A stretch of 64,000 bases of DNA, taken from Roseiarcus sp963748545 (GTDB lineage Bacteria; Pseudomonadota; Alphaproteobacteria; Rhizobiales; Beijerinckiaceae). This document shows, in pieces, positions 55,377 to 64,000 of the stretch. A program made the position numbers and the translations under genes. Positions within the stretch are counted from its first letter, which is position 1. Every line of letters begins with the position of its first letter. The notes under the pieces are model-generated. The model did no database searches, was not told where the DNA came from, and saw only the letters and a list, made by a program, of their open reading frames with translations. The stretch is taken from positions 558,001-622,000 of the forward strand of contig CAVVJO010000003.1 of assembly GCA_963748545.1 (NCBI GenBank), written 5' to 3'.

Positions 55377-56211
55377 ATGTGTCCTCCAGGATGCCTCCAT
55401 AGCATTTGCGAAAACGCGACGCGCCGCGGTCTGCTCAAGGCGAGCTTCGGTCTTGGGCTGGCCGCCGCCTCTGTTCCCATGTTCGCCGCCACGCCAGTTC
55501 GGGCGGCGGCGCAGACACGCAGTTTCACCGATGTGGTGGACCTCACCCATCCCCTCTACGAGGGCTTCCCGACGTTTGACGGATCGAAATGGTTCACCAA
55601 GGAGCCTTTCCTGACCTACGCGAAGGACAAGCTCAACATCAACCGCTGGATGGTTATCGAACATACCGGCACGCACATGGACGCGCCGCTTCACTTCTCG
55701 GCCGACGGCCACAGTTTGGATATGCTTCCCATCGACGATCTGGTTGTGCCTCTCGCCATCATCGACATCTCGCAGCGCGCCCAGGACAATCCTGACAGCG
55801 CCGTGACGCCTGATGATATCAAGGCGTGGGAATCGAAGAATGGGCCGCTCCCGGAAGGCTGCTGCGTCGCCATGAATTCCGGCTGGGGCAAGCTCCTGGA
55901 ACTCTCCGCGCTTCGCCGGACGAGACGACGCCGGCAAGAATCACACCCCGGGCTTCCACGGCGAGACGTCGCACCTGCTCATGTCCGAGCGCAATGTGAA
56001 AGGACTCGGCGTCGACACCCTGTCGCTTGATCTCGGCGTCAACACGGGTCCTTTCCCTGTCCATAATTCGTGGCTTCCCAGCGGCCGCTGGGGCGTCGAG
56101 TGCCTGGCCAATCTCGATACGCTGCCCGTGAAGGGCGCCCATCTCGTTTGTGGAGGATTGAAGGTCAAGGGCGCGACCGGGGGCCCGAGCCGCGTGATCG
56201 CGCTCGTGTAA
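55377..56211 (+). CDS. Tat-exported cyclase-family protein, kynurenine formamidase-like (single-base frameshift)
   Basis: The N-terminus has two Cys (CPPGC) and a twin-arginine signal ATRRGLLKASFGLGLAAAS. The cyclase domain shows VVDLTHPLYEGFPTF, the metal-binding HTGTHMDAPLHF, and LPIDDLVVPLAIIDIS. One surplus C at 55895-55896 breaks the frame; WNSPRFAGRDDAGKNHTPGFHGE and the end KGAHLVCGGLKVKGATGGPSRV follow in the second. Repaired length is about 277 residues. The family hydrolyses amides or lactones with a bound metal; the substrate here is unknown. Periplasmic after Tat export. An AAGGGAGAAA site precedes the ATG. Confidence 0.88.
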
Positions 56212-56389
56212 TTCAACGGCGAGCCCGGCGCTCTGGCGGCCGGGCTCGCGACTGTTCGCGGCCCAGCGCTGACCCCGGGTCCGGAGCGTTGCGAGACCCG
56301 CGCGCCTCCGGCCCTTCCCCATGCCGTGATTTTCCGCTAGGCACGGCGCCTCGCGCTCATGTCCATAGAGATCAAGGCGGACTTCGTCA

Positions 56390-58184
56390 ATGCATCGCTA
56401 TCGCACGCACACCTGCGGCGCCCTTGACGCTGGCCGAGGACGGCGCTGCCGTCCGCCTTTCCGGCTGGTGCCACCGCATCCGCGACCACGGCGGCGTGCT
56501 GTTCATCGACCTGCGCGACCATTACGGCCTGACCCAATGCGTGGTCGATCCGGATTCGCCAGCCTTCAAGCGACGGCCGAAAAGCTGCGCTCGGAATTCG
56601 TCGTCCGGGTCGACGGCGCCGTGCGCAAGCGCCCCGCCGGCACCGAGAATCCGGACATGCCGACCGGCCTGATCGAGGTCTATGTCCGCGACATCGAGGT
56701 GCTCGGCCCGGCGGGCGAACTGCCGCTGCCGGTCTTCGGCGACCAGCCATATCCCGAGGACACGCGGCTGCGCTACCGCTTCCTCGATCTCCGGCGCGAG
56801 AAGCTGCATCAGAACATCATGCTGCGCGGGCGGGTGATCGACTGCTGCGCGCGCGGATGAAGGCGCAGGGCTTCTTCGAGTTCCAGACGCCGATCCTGAC
56901 CGCGTCGAGCCCCGAGGGCGCGCGCGACTATCCTCGTGCCCTCGCGCATTCATCCGGGCAAGTTCTATGCGCTGCCGCAGGCGCCGCAGCAGTTCAAGCA
57001 GCTGATCATGGTGGCGGGCTTCGACCGCTATTTCCAGATCGCGCCCTGCTTCCGCGACGAGGACGCGCGCGCCGACCGCTCGCCCGGCGAATTCTACCAG
57101 CTCGATATCGAGATGAGCTTCGTCACCCAGGAGGACGTGTTCGCCGCGGTCGAGCCGGTGCTGCGCGGCGTGTTCGAGGAGTTCGGCGCGGGCAAGCCGG
57201 TGACGCAGAAATTCCCGATGATCCCCTACGCCGAGGCGATGCTGAAATACGGCGTCGACAAGCCGGACCTGCGCAACCCGATCGTGATCGCCGACGTGAC
57301 GGAGGTGTTTTCGCGCGACGACGTCACCTTCAACGCGTTCAAGAAAGTCATCAAGGCGGGCGGCGTCGTGCGGGCGATTCCCGCGCCGGGCGCCTCGAAG
57401 CAGCCGCGCTCGTTCTTCGACAAGCTCAACGACTGGGCGAAGGGCGAGGGCGCGCCGGGTCTCGGCTATATCATCTTCGAGGGCGAGGGCGAGGCGCTGA
57501 CCGGCAAGGGGCCGATCGCCAAGTTCCTGCCCGCCGAGGCGCAGAAGGCGCTCGTCGCCAAAGCCGGGCTCAAGGCCGGCGACGCCGTGTTCTTCGCCTG
57601 CGACAAGGCGGACAAGGCCGCGAAGCTCGCGGGCGCGGCGCGCATCCGAGTCGGCAACGAACTTGGGGGTCTGCAAGAAGGACGTGTTCGAGTTCTGCTG
57701 GATCGTCGACTTCCCGATGTACGAGTGGAACGAGGAGGAGAAGAAGATCGACTTCTCCCACAATCCGTTCTCGATGCCGCAGGGCGGCCTCGAGGCGCTG
57801 GAGACCCAGGACCCGCTGACGATCAAGGCGTTCCAGTACGACATCGTCTGCAACGGCGTCGAATTGTCGTCCGGCGCGATCCGCAACCATCACCCCGACA
57901 TCATGAAGAAGGCGTTCGCGATCGCCGGCTACGACGAGGACGTGCTGATCGAGAAGTTCGGCGGCATGTACCGCGCCTTCCAGTGCGGCGCGCCGCCCCA
58001 CGGCGGCATCGCGCCCGGCGTCGACCGCATCGTCATGCTGCTCGCCGGCGAGGAGAACCTGCGCGAAGTGGTGCTGTTCCCGATGAACCAGCGCGCCGAG
58101 GACCTGATGATGGGCGCGCCCGCGCACGCGACGCCGAAGCAACTGCGCGAGCTGCACATTCGGCTGAACCTGCCGGAAAAGTAG
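56390..58184 (+). CDS. aspS: Aspartyl-tRNA synthetase (five frameshifts)
   Basis: AspS charges tRNA with aspartate. The anticodon-binding domain begins HRYRTHTCGAL, with LSGWCHRIRDHGGVLFIDLRDHYGLTQ; the catalytic core has RYRFLDLRREKL, FYALPQAPQQFKQLIMVAGFDRYFQIAPCFRDEDARADR (class II motif 2), the bacterial GAD insert, and GGIAPGVDRIVMLLAGEENLREV (motif 3). Surplus bases at about 56428, 56935 and in the G5 run at 57664-57668, and missing bases near 56568 and 56848, break the frame. Repaired length is about 597 residues, normal. The essential role makes real mutations impossible unless a second copy exists. Confidence 0.95.
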
Positions 58185-58289
58185 GGCGTCCCCGAGGGCG
58201 CCCTCCACAGCCCGCCGCAAGACGCGCGTCCTGGCCGCCGCGAAGCGATGCGCCGTGTTGCGCGGACGGAATCCCTATGTAACTATCAT

Positions 58290-58332
58290 GTCAGCCTACG
58301 CTGACGGGGCGCCGTAACTTGCGCGCGCGCAA
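58290..58332. promoter_or_regulatory. Two palindromes upstream of the sugar ABC operon
   Basis: GTCAGC-CTAC-GCTGAC (58290-58305) is a perfect 6-4-6 palindrome, and ACTTGCGC-GCGCAAGT (58317-58332) is a perfect 16-bp palindrome. Both lie within 132 bases of the first gene of the importer operon and are good candidates for repressor sites such as those of LacI- or SorC-type regulators. Confidence 0.5.
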
Positions 58333-58421
58333 GTCTATCGTCGGCGCAGGAACAGATACGCATAAACGATCGAGCCGGCGCCGACAGAGCGCCGTCAGCA
58401 AACTGCAGGGAGGAACGAGCA

Positions 58422-59732
58422 ATGCCTAAGGGTCTCAACGACCTCACTCGACGTGGTTTCTTGCGTTCAACCGCGCTTGTCGGCGCCGGAGCGGCGACGA
58501 CTGCAATCGGGATTGCGCCAGCCCGCGCCGCGCCCGTTGAGATCCAGTATTTTTACCGCGCCGCCTGGCCGACATCGGAGACCTACGCGAACTGGCTGAT
58601 CGACGAATTCAACAAGAAGAATGGCGACCGCATCCACGTGACAGGCGCCAGCGTGGACGGCGAGACCTACAAGACCAAGCAAACCATCGAGATCAGTTCG
58701 AGCGACCCGCCCGATGTTTTCTATTCGTGGGAAGGCGGCCGGGCGGGGGAGATCATAAAGGGCGGTTTTGCCGCAGATCTAACCGACTACTATAAGAAGT
58801 TCGGCTGGGACAAGTCGCTCAATTCGGCGAGCGTTTCGCTGGCGCAGTTCAACGGAAAGCCGTACTTCGTTCCGACCGAGATCGGCGCCTCCGTTGTCTG
58901 GTACCGGAAGGACCTTCACGACAAGCTCGGGCTTAAAGTCCCCACCACATGGGACGAGATGATGGCGAACGCGGCCAAGGCCAAGGCGGCCGGAATCGCG
59001 CCCTTCATGCTGTCGAACCAGAAGAAGTGGCCGGCGCAGTTCATGTGGTCGGCGATGATGGTCAACAAGTACGGCCTCGACGCCTACCAGGGACTGATCG
59101 ACAACAAGATCCCCTGGACCGATCCCCGGGCCGTCGACATCACCGCCATGATGAAGAAGCTCGCGGACGACGGCATGTTCATCGAAAACTTCAATTCGAT
59201 CGACTTCGCGCCGGCGCAGGTTCCCTGGGCTCAAGGAAAGGCTCTCTACTGGTACAAGGGCTCGTTCATCCTGGGCAGCTTCCGGGGCGATCTGAAGCAG
59301 TGCTGCTCCGAGCCGATCGACTGGTTCGCCTTTCCGCAGATGGGCGATCGCAAGCCGGTCATGTCCATCTATGACGAGGACACGGTGATGATCCATGCGG
59401 CGAGCAAGAACAAGGACGCCGCCGCCGAATTCGTGAATTTCATGGTCTCTCCGGCAGCCTCGGCCAAGAAGCTCGAGATCGACAAGCCTTACGCGTCGAA
59501 CGCCTCGACCGATCTGTCCCAGCTCTCGCCGATGGAGCAGCGTCTCGGCAAGGCGATGGCCGATGCGGGCTCCTACACCTTCATGCATGTCGATCACGGC
59601 ACGCCGCCCGCCATTTCGGACCGCTTTCTCGACGCGCTTCAGGGCGTGCTCGCTGGCGCGATAGAGCCGAAGGAGGCGATGGAGGCGACCGAGACGGAGG
59701 CCGAGCGCGTGCGCGGCAAGATCAAGACCTGA
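58422..59732 (+). CDS. ABC transporter sugar-binding protein (Tat-exported)
   Basis: The 436-residue family 1 extracellular solute-binding protein carries a twin-arginine signal (TRRGFLRSTALVGAGAATTAIG) ending in ARAA. Typical features follow: DEFNKKNGDRIHV, SSSDPPDVFYSWEGGRAGEIIKGG, the hinge PYFVPTEIGASVVWYRKDL, KVPTTWDEMMANAAKAKAAG and the C-terminal helix. It binds a sugar or related carbohydrate in the periplasm and delivers it to the downstream permeases. The ligand is unknown. AGGGAGGAA precedes the ATG. It is intact and first in the operon. Confidence 0.93.
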   Translation: MPKGLNDLTRRGFLRSTALVGAGAATTAIGIAPARAAPVEIQYFYRAAWPTSETYANWLIDEFNKKNGDRIHVTGASVDGETYKTKQTIEISSSDPPDVFYSWEGGRAGEIIKGGFAADLTDYYKKFGWDKSLNSASVSLAQFNGKPYFVPTEIGASVVWYRKDLHDKLGLKVPTTWDEMMANAAKAKAAGIAPFMLSNQKKWPAQFMWSAMMVNKYGLDAYQGLIDNKIPWTDPRAVDITAMMKKLADDGMFIENFNSIDFAPAQVPWAQGKALYWYKGSFILGSFRGDLKQCCSEPIDWFAFPQMGDRKPVMSIYDEDTVMIHAASKNKDAAAEFVNFMVSPAASAKKLEIDKPYASNASTDLSQLSPMEQRLGKAMADAGSYTFMHVDHGTPPAISDRFLDALQGVLAGAIEPKEAMEATETEAERVRGKIKT

Positions 59733-59895
59733 AGACCGAGAGCCTCTGACGAAGCGTACGGAAGCGGGAGCCGATAGGCTTCCGCCACTGCCGAACAGGC
59801 GATCCGTTTTGCGGGCGGCGCCGATGGACCGCGAGGCTTTGTGAAGGCAAGAGGCGCCGCTTTCGGCGTCCTCGCCTTACGGGGAAGGGGCAAGA

Positions 59896-60818
59896 ATGGC
59901 TTCGAGGATGAGCGACGAACGGACGTCATTCGTCGCCTTCGCGCGACAGCATGTCTTCGTCACGCTGTTTGGTCTCGTCCTGCCGGTCGTCCTGTTCGCC
60001 GGATTTATCGGCTATCCCATCGTTTATACGATCTATCTGAGTTTCTTTGAATGGAACGGGATGGCGCCGACCAAGACGTTCGTCGGGTTCGCCAATTTCA
60101 GCTATATGCTGGGCGACAAGTATTTCTATATCGCCCTGGAAAACAATCTGAAATGGCTGGTGGTCTCGCTGGCCTTCCCCGTCGTGCTTGGATTTTTGAT
60201 CGCCTACGCAATGCGCGTTCGCGCGGTCTACCTCCCGACCCTGTTGCGCACGGCGATCTTCTTTCCGGTGACCATGTCGCTTGTCGCCGTCGGGCTCATG
60301 TTCCTCCTGATCCTCAACCCCATTTTCGGAGCGTTCGACAGCATCCTGCGCGCGCTGGGCCTTGGCTTTCTGGTTCGTGAGTGGTTCGGCGACTATCGCA
60401 TCGCGATCTACACGCTGGCGGTCGTCGGCGGGTGGGCCTTCACCGGGCTGCCGATGATCTTCTACTTCGCCGGGATCGGCGACGTTCCCAAAGAGACGTT
60501 CGACGCGGCCAGGATCGAGGGCGCAGGACATCTTCGGATGATGCTGCGGGTCGCCTTGCCTCAACTTCGCCCGGTGACTGCCGTCGTCGTGATGCTCACG
60601 CTGTTCGAGTCGCTGAAAGCGTTCGACCTGATCGCGGTGATGACGAAGGGGCGCCGTTCGGTCGAACCAACGTGCTCGGCTACCTCGTCTACCTGGAGAG
60701 CTTTTGGAACTCTCGCTTCGGCTACGGGGCGGCCGTCAGCGTGGCCATTCTCGTGCTCTCGATCGCCGTCGCGGCGTTGCTGCTCGGCAAGTTGTTCAGG
60801 GGCGCCTTCGATGTCTAA
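59896..60818 (+). CDS. ABC sugar permease, MalF/UgpA type (single-base frameshift)
   Basis: An inner-membrane permease with six helices. The first frame holds VTLFGLVLPVVLFAGFIGYPIVYTIYLSFFEW and the EAA loop ETFDAARIEGAGHLRMMLRVALPQLRP. The frame breaks at the GGGG run at 60648-60651, where one more G restores MTKGAPFGRTNVLGYLVYLESFWNSRFGYGAA and the last helix. Repaired length is about 307 residues. It pairs with the next permease; its stop overlaps that gene's start by eight bases. An AAGGGG site precedes the ATG. Confidence 0.92.
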
Positions 60819-61684
60819 GGCGGCCATGATCCATCCCGGGCGGACGCTTATCCGACTGCGCTACGCGGCGCCGAAGATTCTTCGCGACGCTCTTTGCGCT
60901 CCTTCTCGCAGCGGTGTGGATCGGTCCGCTGGCGCTCATGGTCATCACCTCGATCAAGCCGAACAGCGAATTTCTCAACGGACCCTTCGCGCTGCCGATC
61001 GCGCCGACGCTCGAACCCTATGTGAAGGTCTGGCAGGGACTGAAGTTCGGCGTGCTCATGCAGAACAGCCTGCTTTACGCCGCCACGGGTTCGGCGCTCG
61101 CGGTCGGACTTGCGCTCGTCCCGGCGTTCGCGCTTAGTCGTTTCGAGCCTCCAGGCAAGAGATATATTTTCGCGTTGCTGCTGACGGGACTGATGCTCCC
61201 GCAACAGACCGTCCTTATTCCCCTTTATGACATCCTGCGATGGCTGCACCTGTTTGACACCCGCATCGGCCTGATCATCGTTCACGGCGTTTACGGGATG
61301 CCTTCCCAGATCCTGATCCTGCGCGGATTCATGACCGCCATTCCACGCGATATCGAGAAGGCCGCGCAGATCGAGGGGGCGACGGACTTCCAGATTTTCA
61401 CCAAGGTGATCCTGCCGCTCGCAGTGCCGGGGATCGTCGTCGGCTACACGCTGAACTTCATCGCGATCTGGAAGGAGTTCGTGTTCGCCCTGGTGTTCCT
61501 GAACAGCGAGGCGATTTTCCCGGTCACCGTCGGGATGCTGAAACTCAACAGCGATCGTTACATATCCGCGTTCAACTTGCCGTCGGCGGGCCTCGTCATC
61601 TCGCAGATCCCAATCGCGATCCTGTTCATCCTGGCTTACCGCTGGATTTCGAGCGGCAACTTCGTGGGTTCGGTCAAAGGCTGA
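60811..61684 (+). CDS. ABC sugar permease, MalG/UgpE type (single-base frameshift)
   Basis: The second permease of the importer. ATG 60811 overlaps the end of the first permease gene. After about 22 residues the frame is lost by one surplus A near 60877; FFATLFALLLAAVWIGPLALMVITSIKPN then begins the first helix. The EAA loop is RDIEKAAQIEGATDFQIFTKVILPLAVPG, and FIAIWKEFVFALVF follows. The C-terminus SSGNFVGSVKG is typical. Repaired length is about 290 residues. It docks with the ATPase encoded 21 bases downstream. Confidence 0.92.
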
Positions 61685-61705
61685 ACAGGGAGCAGAAGCG
61701 CGTCC

Positions 61706-62810
61706 ATGGCCAACGTTTCCCTGGTCGACATCGAGAAGCGTTTCGGCGCCCATGTCGTGATCCCCAGCCTCAGTCTTGAAATTGCGGACGGATCTTTCGT
61801 CGTGCTGGTCGGCCCGTCGGGTTGCGGCAAGACCACGACGCTGAACATGATCGCGGGTCTGGAGACGATCACTGCCGGCCAGTTGCTGATTGGCGGCCGC
61901 GACGTGACGGACATGCCGCCAAAGGATCGCGACATCGCAATGGTCTTCCAGTCCTACGCGCTGTTTCCTCATATGACGGTCTTCGACAACATCGCCTTCG
62001 GCATGAAAATCAGGCGGCTGGCGAAAGGCGAGATCCAGTCGCAAGTTCAGGGCGTCGCCGACCGGCTGCGCATCGGATCGCTGCTCGACCGCCTGCCGAA
62101 GGCGCTTTCCGGCGGGCAGCGTCAGCGGGTTGCGCTTGCCCGCGCGTTGGTTCGGCGTCCCGGCGTCTTCCTGATGGACGAGCCGCTGTCGAACCTCGAC
62201 GCGAAGCTTCGCATCGAGGCGCGAAGTTTCCTTGCCAAGATGCATCACGAGATCGGCGTGACGACCGTCTACGTCACGCACGATCAGTCTGAGGCGATGA
62301 CGATGGGGGACACGATCGTGGTGATGAAGGACGGCGTCATCCAGCAGTCCGCTTCGCCCCTCGTCGTCTACAATATGCCCGCCAACACCTTCGTCGCCGG
62401 CTTCATCGGTTCGCCCGCGATGAATTTCATCGAACTCTCCATCGCCGGCTCGAAGATCATCGACCCGGACAACGGCTTTGCGATCACCATCCCGGATCGG
62501 CTGCTTGGCGCTCTGAAGGGATACGGAAAACCGAAGGTTGTCCTCGGCGTACGGCCCGAGGCGCTACGTCCCGCGCCTCGGAGCGCCAATTCTCCAGGCG
62601 CGCCGCTGCTCTCCATCGATGTCGCGCAACACCTCGGACATGAAACGCTGCTTGACGCTTCGAGCGGACCGCATCGAATTGTCGCGAGGGTCGCCGCTTC
62701 CGACGATTTCGCGTATCGGGGAAAAGCGGCCCTTCCTTTTCGACGCCGAGCATATGCATCTTTTTGATCAGGACACCGGCGCCAATCTGGCGTTGAGGCC
62801 CAACGTCTGA
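61706..62810 (+). CDS. ABC sugar importer ATPase, MalK/UgpC type (frameshift near the end)
   Basis: The ATPase energises the importer. It has the Walker A loop GPSGCGKTTT near residue 37, the Q-loop QSYALFPHMTVFDN, the signature LSGGQRQRVALARAL, Walker B VFLMDEPLSNLDAKLR and the switch His in YVTHDQSEAMTM, then the C-terminal regulatory OB domain with LGVRPEALRPA. The raw frame stops at 62767, but the expected end GEKRPFLFDAEHMHLFDQDTG is in another frame, so one surplus base lies near 62710 and the gene ends at 62810. Repaired length is about 367 residues. Confidence 0.93.
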
Positions 62811-63095
62811 CCGCGGGTCGAGCGGCCCGGCAGGCAGACGTCGTTCCGGCGCGCTGACTTCAGAAAAAATCGCAAGATCCTTCTCAAGTCGAGCCGAACC
62901 CGTCATAGATGCCATGCCGGATTCGGCGAGCGGGGCGCGAGGAGGTCGGCGCCGGCCACCCTGCGGGGGCGATCCGAAAATCGCGGCGCGGTTTGGCGTT
63001 GTCCAGGGCCAGCGGGTGCGGTCCCCGCCCCGCAGCGCGGGGTGAGGGCGTTCCGAGGGCAGAGTAAAGAACGAAGTTGCAGGGAGGAGATGGCG

Positions 63096-64000
63096 ATGGC
63101 CGAGACTGTTGCGCCCTATGCGGAGGCGCATGCCGGCTTCCGGTTGGAGGATGTGGAGGCGAAGCTCGACGGCTCGCTGACGGACGGAATCAACGCCTGC
63201 GTCGAATGCTGCGACCGCTGGGCCGAGCCCGGCAGAATCGCGCTTCGATGGGAGGACCAGCAGGGCCATCGCGCGACCGTGACCTTTGTCGAACTTCGCG
63301 AGCGCGCGGCGCGTTTCGCCAATGTCCTGCGGGCGCACGGGATCGGGCCCGGCGACGTGGTCGCCTGCATGCTGCCGCGCATCCCCGACCTGATGGCGGT
63401 AGCGCTCGGAACCTGGCGGGCTGGCGCAGTCTACCAGCCGCTGTTCACCGCCTTCGGCCCCAAGGCGATCGAGCACCGGCTGAAAACCTCGAACGCCAGG
63501 CTGGTGGTGACCGACCCGGCCAATCGCGCCAAGCTCGACGACGTCCCGAACGCGCCGCCGATCGCGGTCACGACCCCTGCGGACGGCGGGGCTTCGCCGC
63601 GCCCGGGCGACCTCGATTTCGCCAAGGAGCTCGCCGCCGCATCGTCCGATTTCGCGCCGGTGTTGCGCAAGGGCGACGACCTGTTCCTTTTGATGTCGAC
63701 CTCGGGGACGACCGGCCTGCCCAAGGGCGTGCCGGTTCCGCTCAAGGCGCTGATCGCCTTCCGCCTGTACATGACGTACGCGATTGATCTCAGGCCCGCT
63801 GACCGGTTCTGGAACATCGCCGATCCCGGCTGGGCCTACGGGCTCTATTACGCCGTGACCGGGCCGCTGCTTCTGGGGCACGCGACGACCTTCTACGATG
63901 GTCCTTTTACCGCCGAGAGCACCTATCGGATCATCAAGAGCCACCAGATCACAAACCTCGCCGGCGCGCCGACCGCCTTTCGCCTGCTGATCGCCGCCGG
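63096..64000 (+). CDS. AMP-forming acyl-CoA synthetase, acetyl-CoA synthetase-like (3' end outside window)
   Basis: About 300 N-terminal residues are visible. The adenylate-forming fold is shown by TFVELRERAARFANVLRAHGIGPGD, WRAGAVYQPLFTAFGP and the ATP-binding loop LMSTSGTTGLPKGVP near residue 205, followed by FWNIADPGWAYGLYYAVTGPLLLG. It would activate a carboxylate, perhaps acetate, propionate or a longer acid, to its CoA thioester. AGGGAGGAG is best spaced for the ATG at 63096 rather than the one at 63090. It begins 285 bases after the ABC operon and may be independent of it. Intact as far as visible. Confidence 0.9.
   Translation, partial: MAETVAPYAEAHAGFRLEDVEAKLDGSLTDGINACVECCDRWAEPGRIALRWEDQQGHRATVTFVELRERAARFANVLRAHGIGPGDVVACMLPRIPDLMAVALGTWRAGAVYQPLFTAFGPKAIEHRLKTSNARLVVTDPANRAKLDDVPNAPPIAVTTPADGGASPRPGDLDFAKELAAASSDFAPVLRKGDDLFLLMSTSGTTGLPKGVPVPLKALIAFRLYMTYAIDLRPADRFWNIADPGWAYGLYYAVTGPLLLGHATTFYDGPFTAESTYRIIKSHQITNLAGAPTAFRLLIAA

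Noticed and set aside
63022..63045. GC-rich inverted repeat before the acyl-CoA synthetase gene
   Set aside because: Short and imperfect, without a T tract; in DNA this GC-rich it can arise by chance.

Overview
The window is about 64 kb of GC-rich chromosomal DNA from an alphaproteobacterium, most likely in the Hyphomicrobiales (Rhizobiales). The reasons are a hopanoid side-chain operon of the hpnI-hpnJ-hpnK type, an Omp25/31-like porin, a Rhizobium-type (ReAV-like) L-asparaginase, a DUF1614 protein, an AceE-type pyruvate dehydrogenase whose E3 carries its own lipoyl domain, and a MurE with the meso-diaminopimelate signature. I see no phage, insertion sequence, CRISPR array, rRNA or tRNA. Gene content is ordinary chromosomal content with small accessory patches.

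Layout. 1-3.9 kb: a truncated porin gene, then a minus-strand overlapping cluster (NTF2-like protein, GNAT/FemAB-like protein, HIT hydrolase, DUF1614) ended by a hairpin terminator. 4.1-15.5 kb: the division and cell wall (dcw) cluster mraZ-rsmH-ftsL-ftsI-murE-murF-mraY-murD-ftsW-murG, preceded by a four-box MraZ operator; it stops after murG. 15.5-23 kb: EthD protein, an unrecognised protein, a histidine-rich exported peptide, a marR-emrA-emrB efflux operon, a Tat-exported nitroreductase with its probable TetR regulator, and uraH. 23.2-29 kb: pyruvate dehydrogenase complex aceE-aceF-lpd. 29-36.8 kb: thioredoxin, an SDR epimerase, a Gly/Tyr-rich lipoprotein, a CBS-BON protein, asparaginase and the hpnIJK operon. 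37.4-45.6 kb: sulfotransferase, a SorC-type regulator, a TerC-like protein, hflK-hflC, rlmN and a lytic transglycosylase. 45.6-58.2 kb: a small Cys-rich protein, an MHS-type transporter, GMP reductase, GST, SDR, an ABM protein, small ORFs, enoyl-CoA hydratase with a CoA-binding protein, an L,D-transpeptidase, a Tat cyclase and aspS. 58.4-62.8 kb: a complete sugar-type ABC importer operon. The window ends inside an AMP-forming acyl-CoA synthetase gene.

The strongest sequence-level observation is the quality of the reading frames. By my count about 51 single-base indels break 22 genes whose remaining sequence is well conserved. About 37 are extra bases and 14 are missing bases. They are concentrated in aceE-aceF-lpd (13), rlmN-hflK (8), the lytic transglycosylase (6), aspS (5) and guaC (3), whereas ftsI, murE, murF, ftsW, murG and the hopanoid genes are clean. 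Essential genes cannot all be dead, so these are most simply read as assembly or base-calling errors. Coordinates for such genes span the reconstructed full-length gene.

Regulation visible in the DNA includes MraZ boxes at exact 10-bp spacing, two matching GTCACC-N4-GGTGAC operators that tie the TetR gene to the nitroreductase, a MarR palindrome over a near-consensus promoter that predicts a leaderless transcript, and two palindromes upstream of the sugar ABC operon. I did not find a clearly new multi-gene system. The best candidates for something undescribed are the histidine-rich exported peptide, the TetR/nitroreductase unit and an amber-interrupted small gene at about 50.7 kb.
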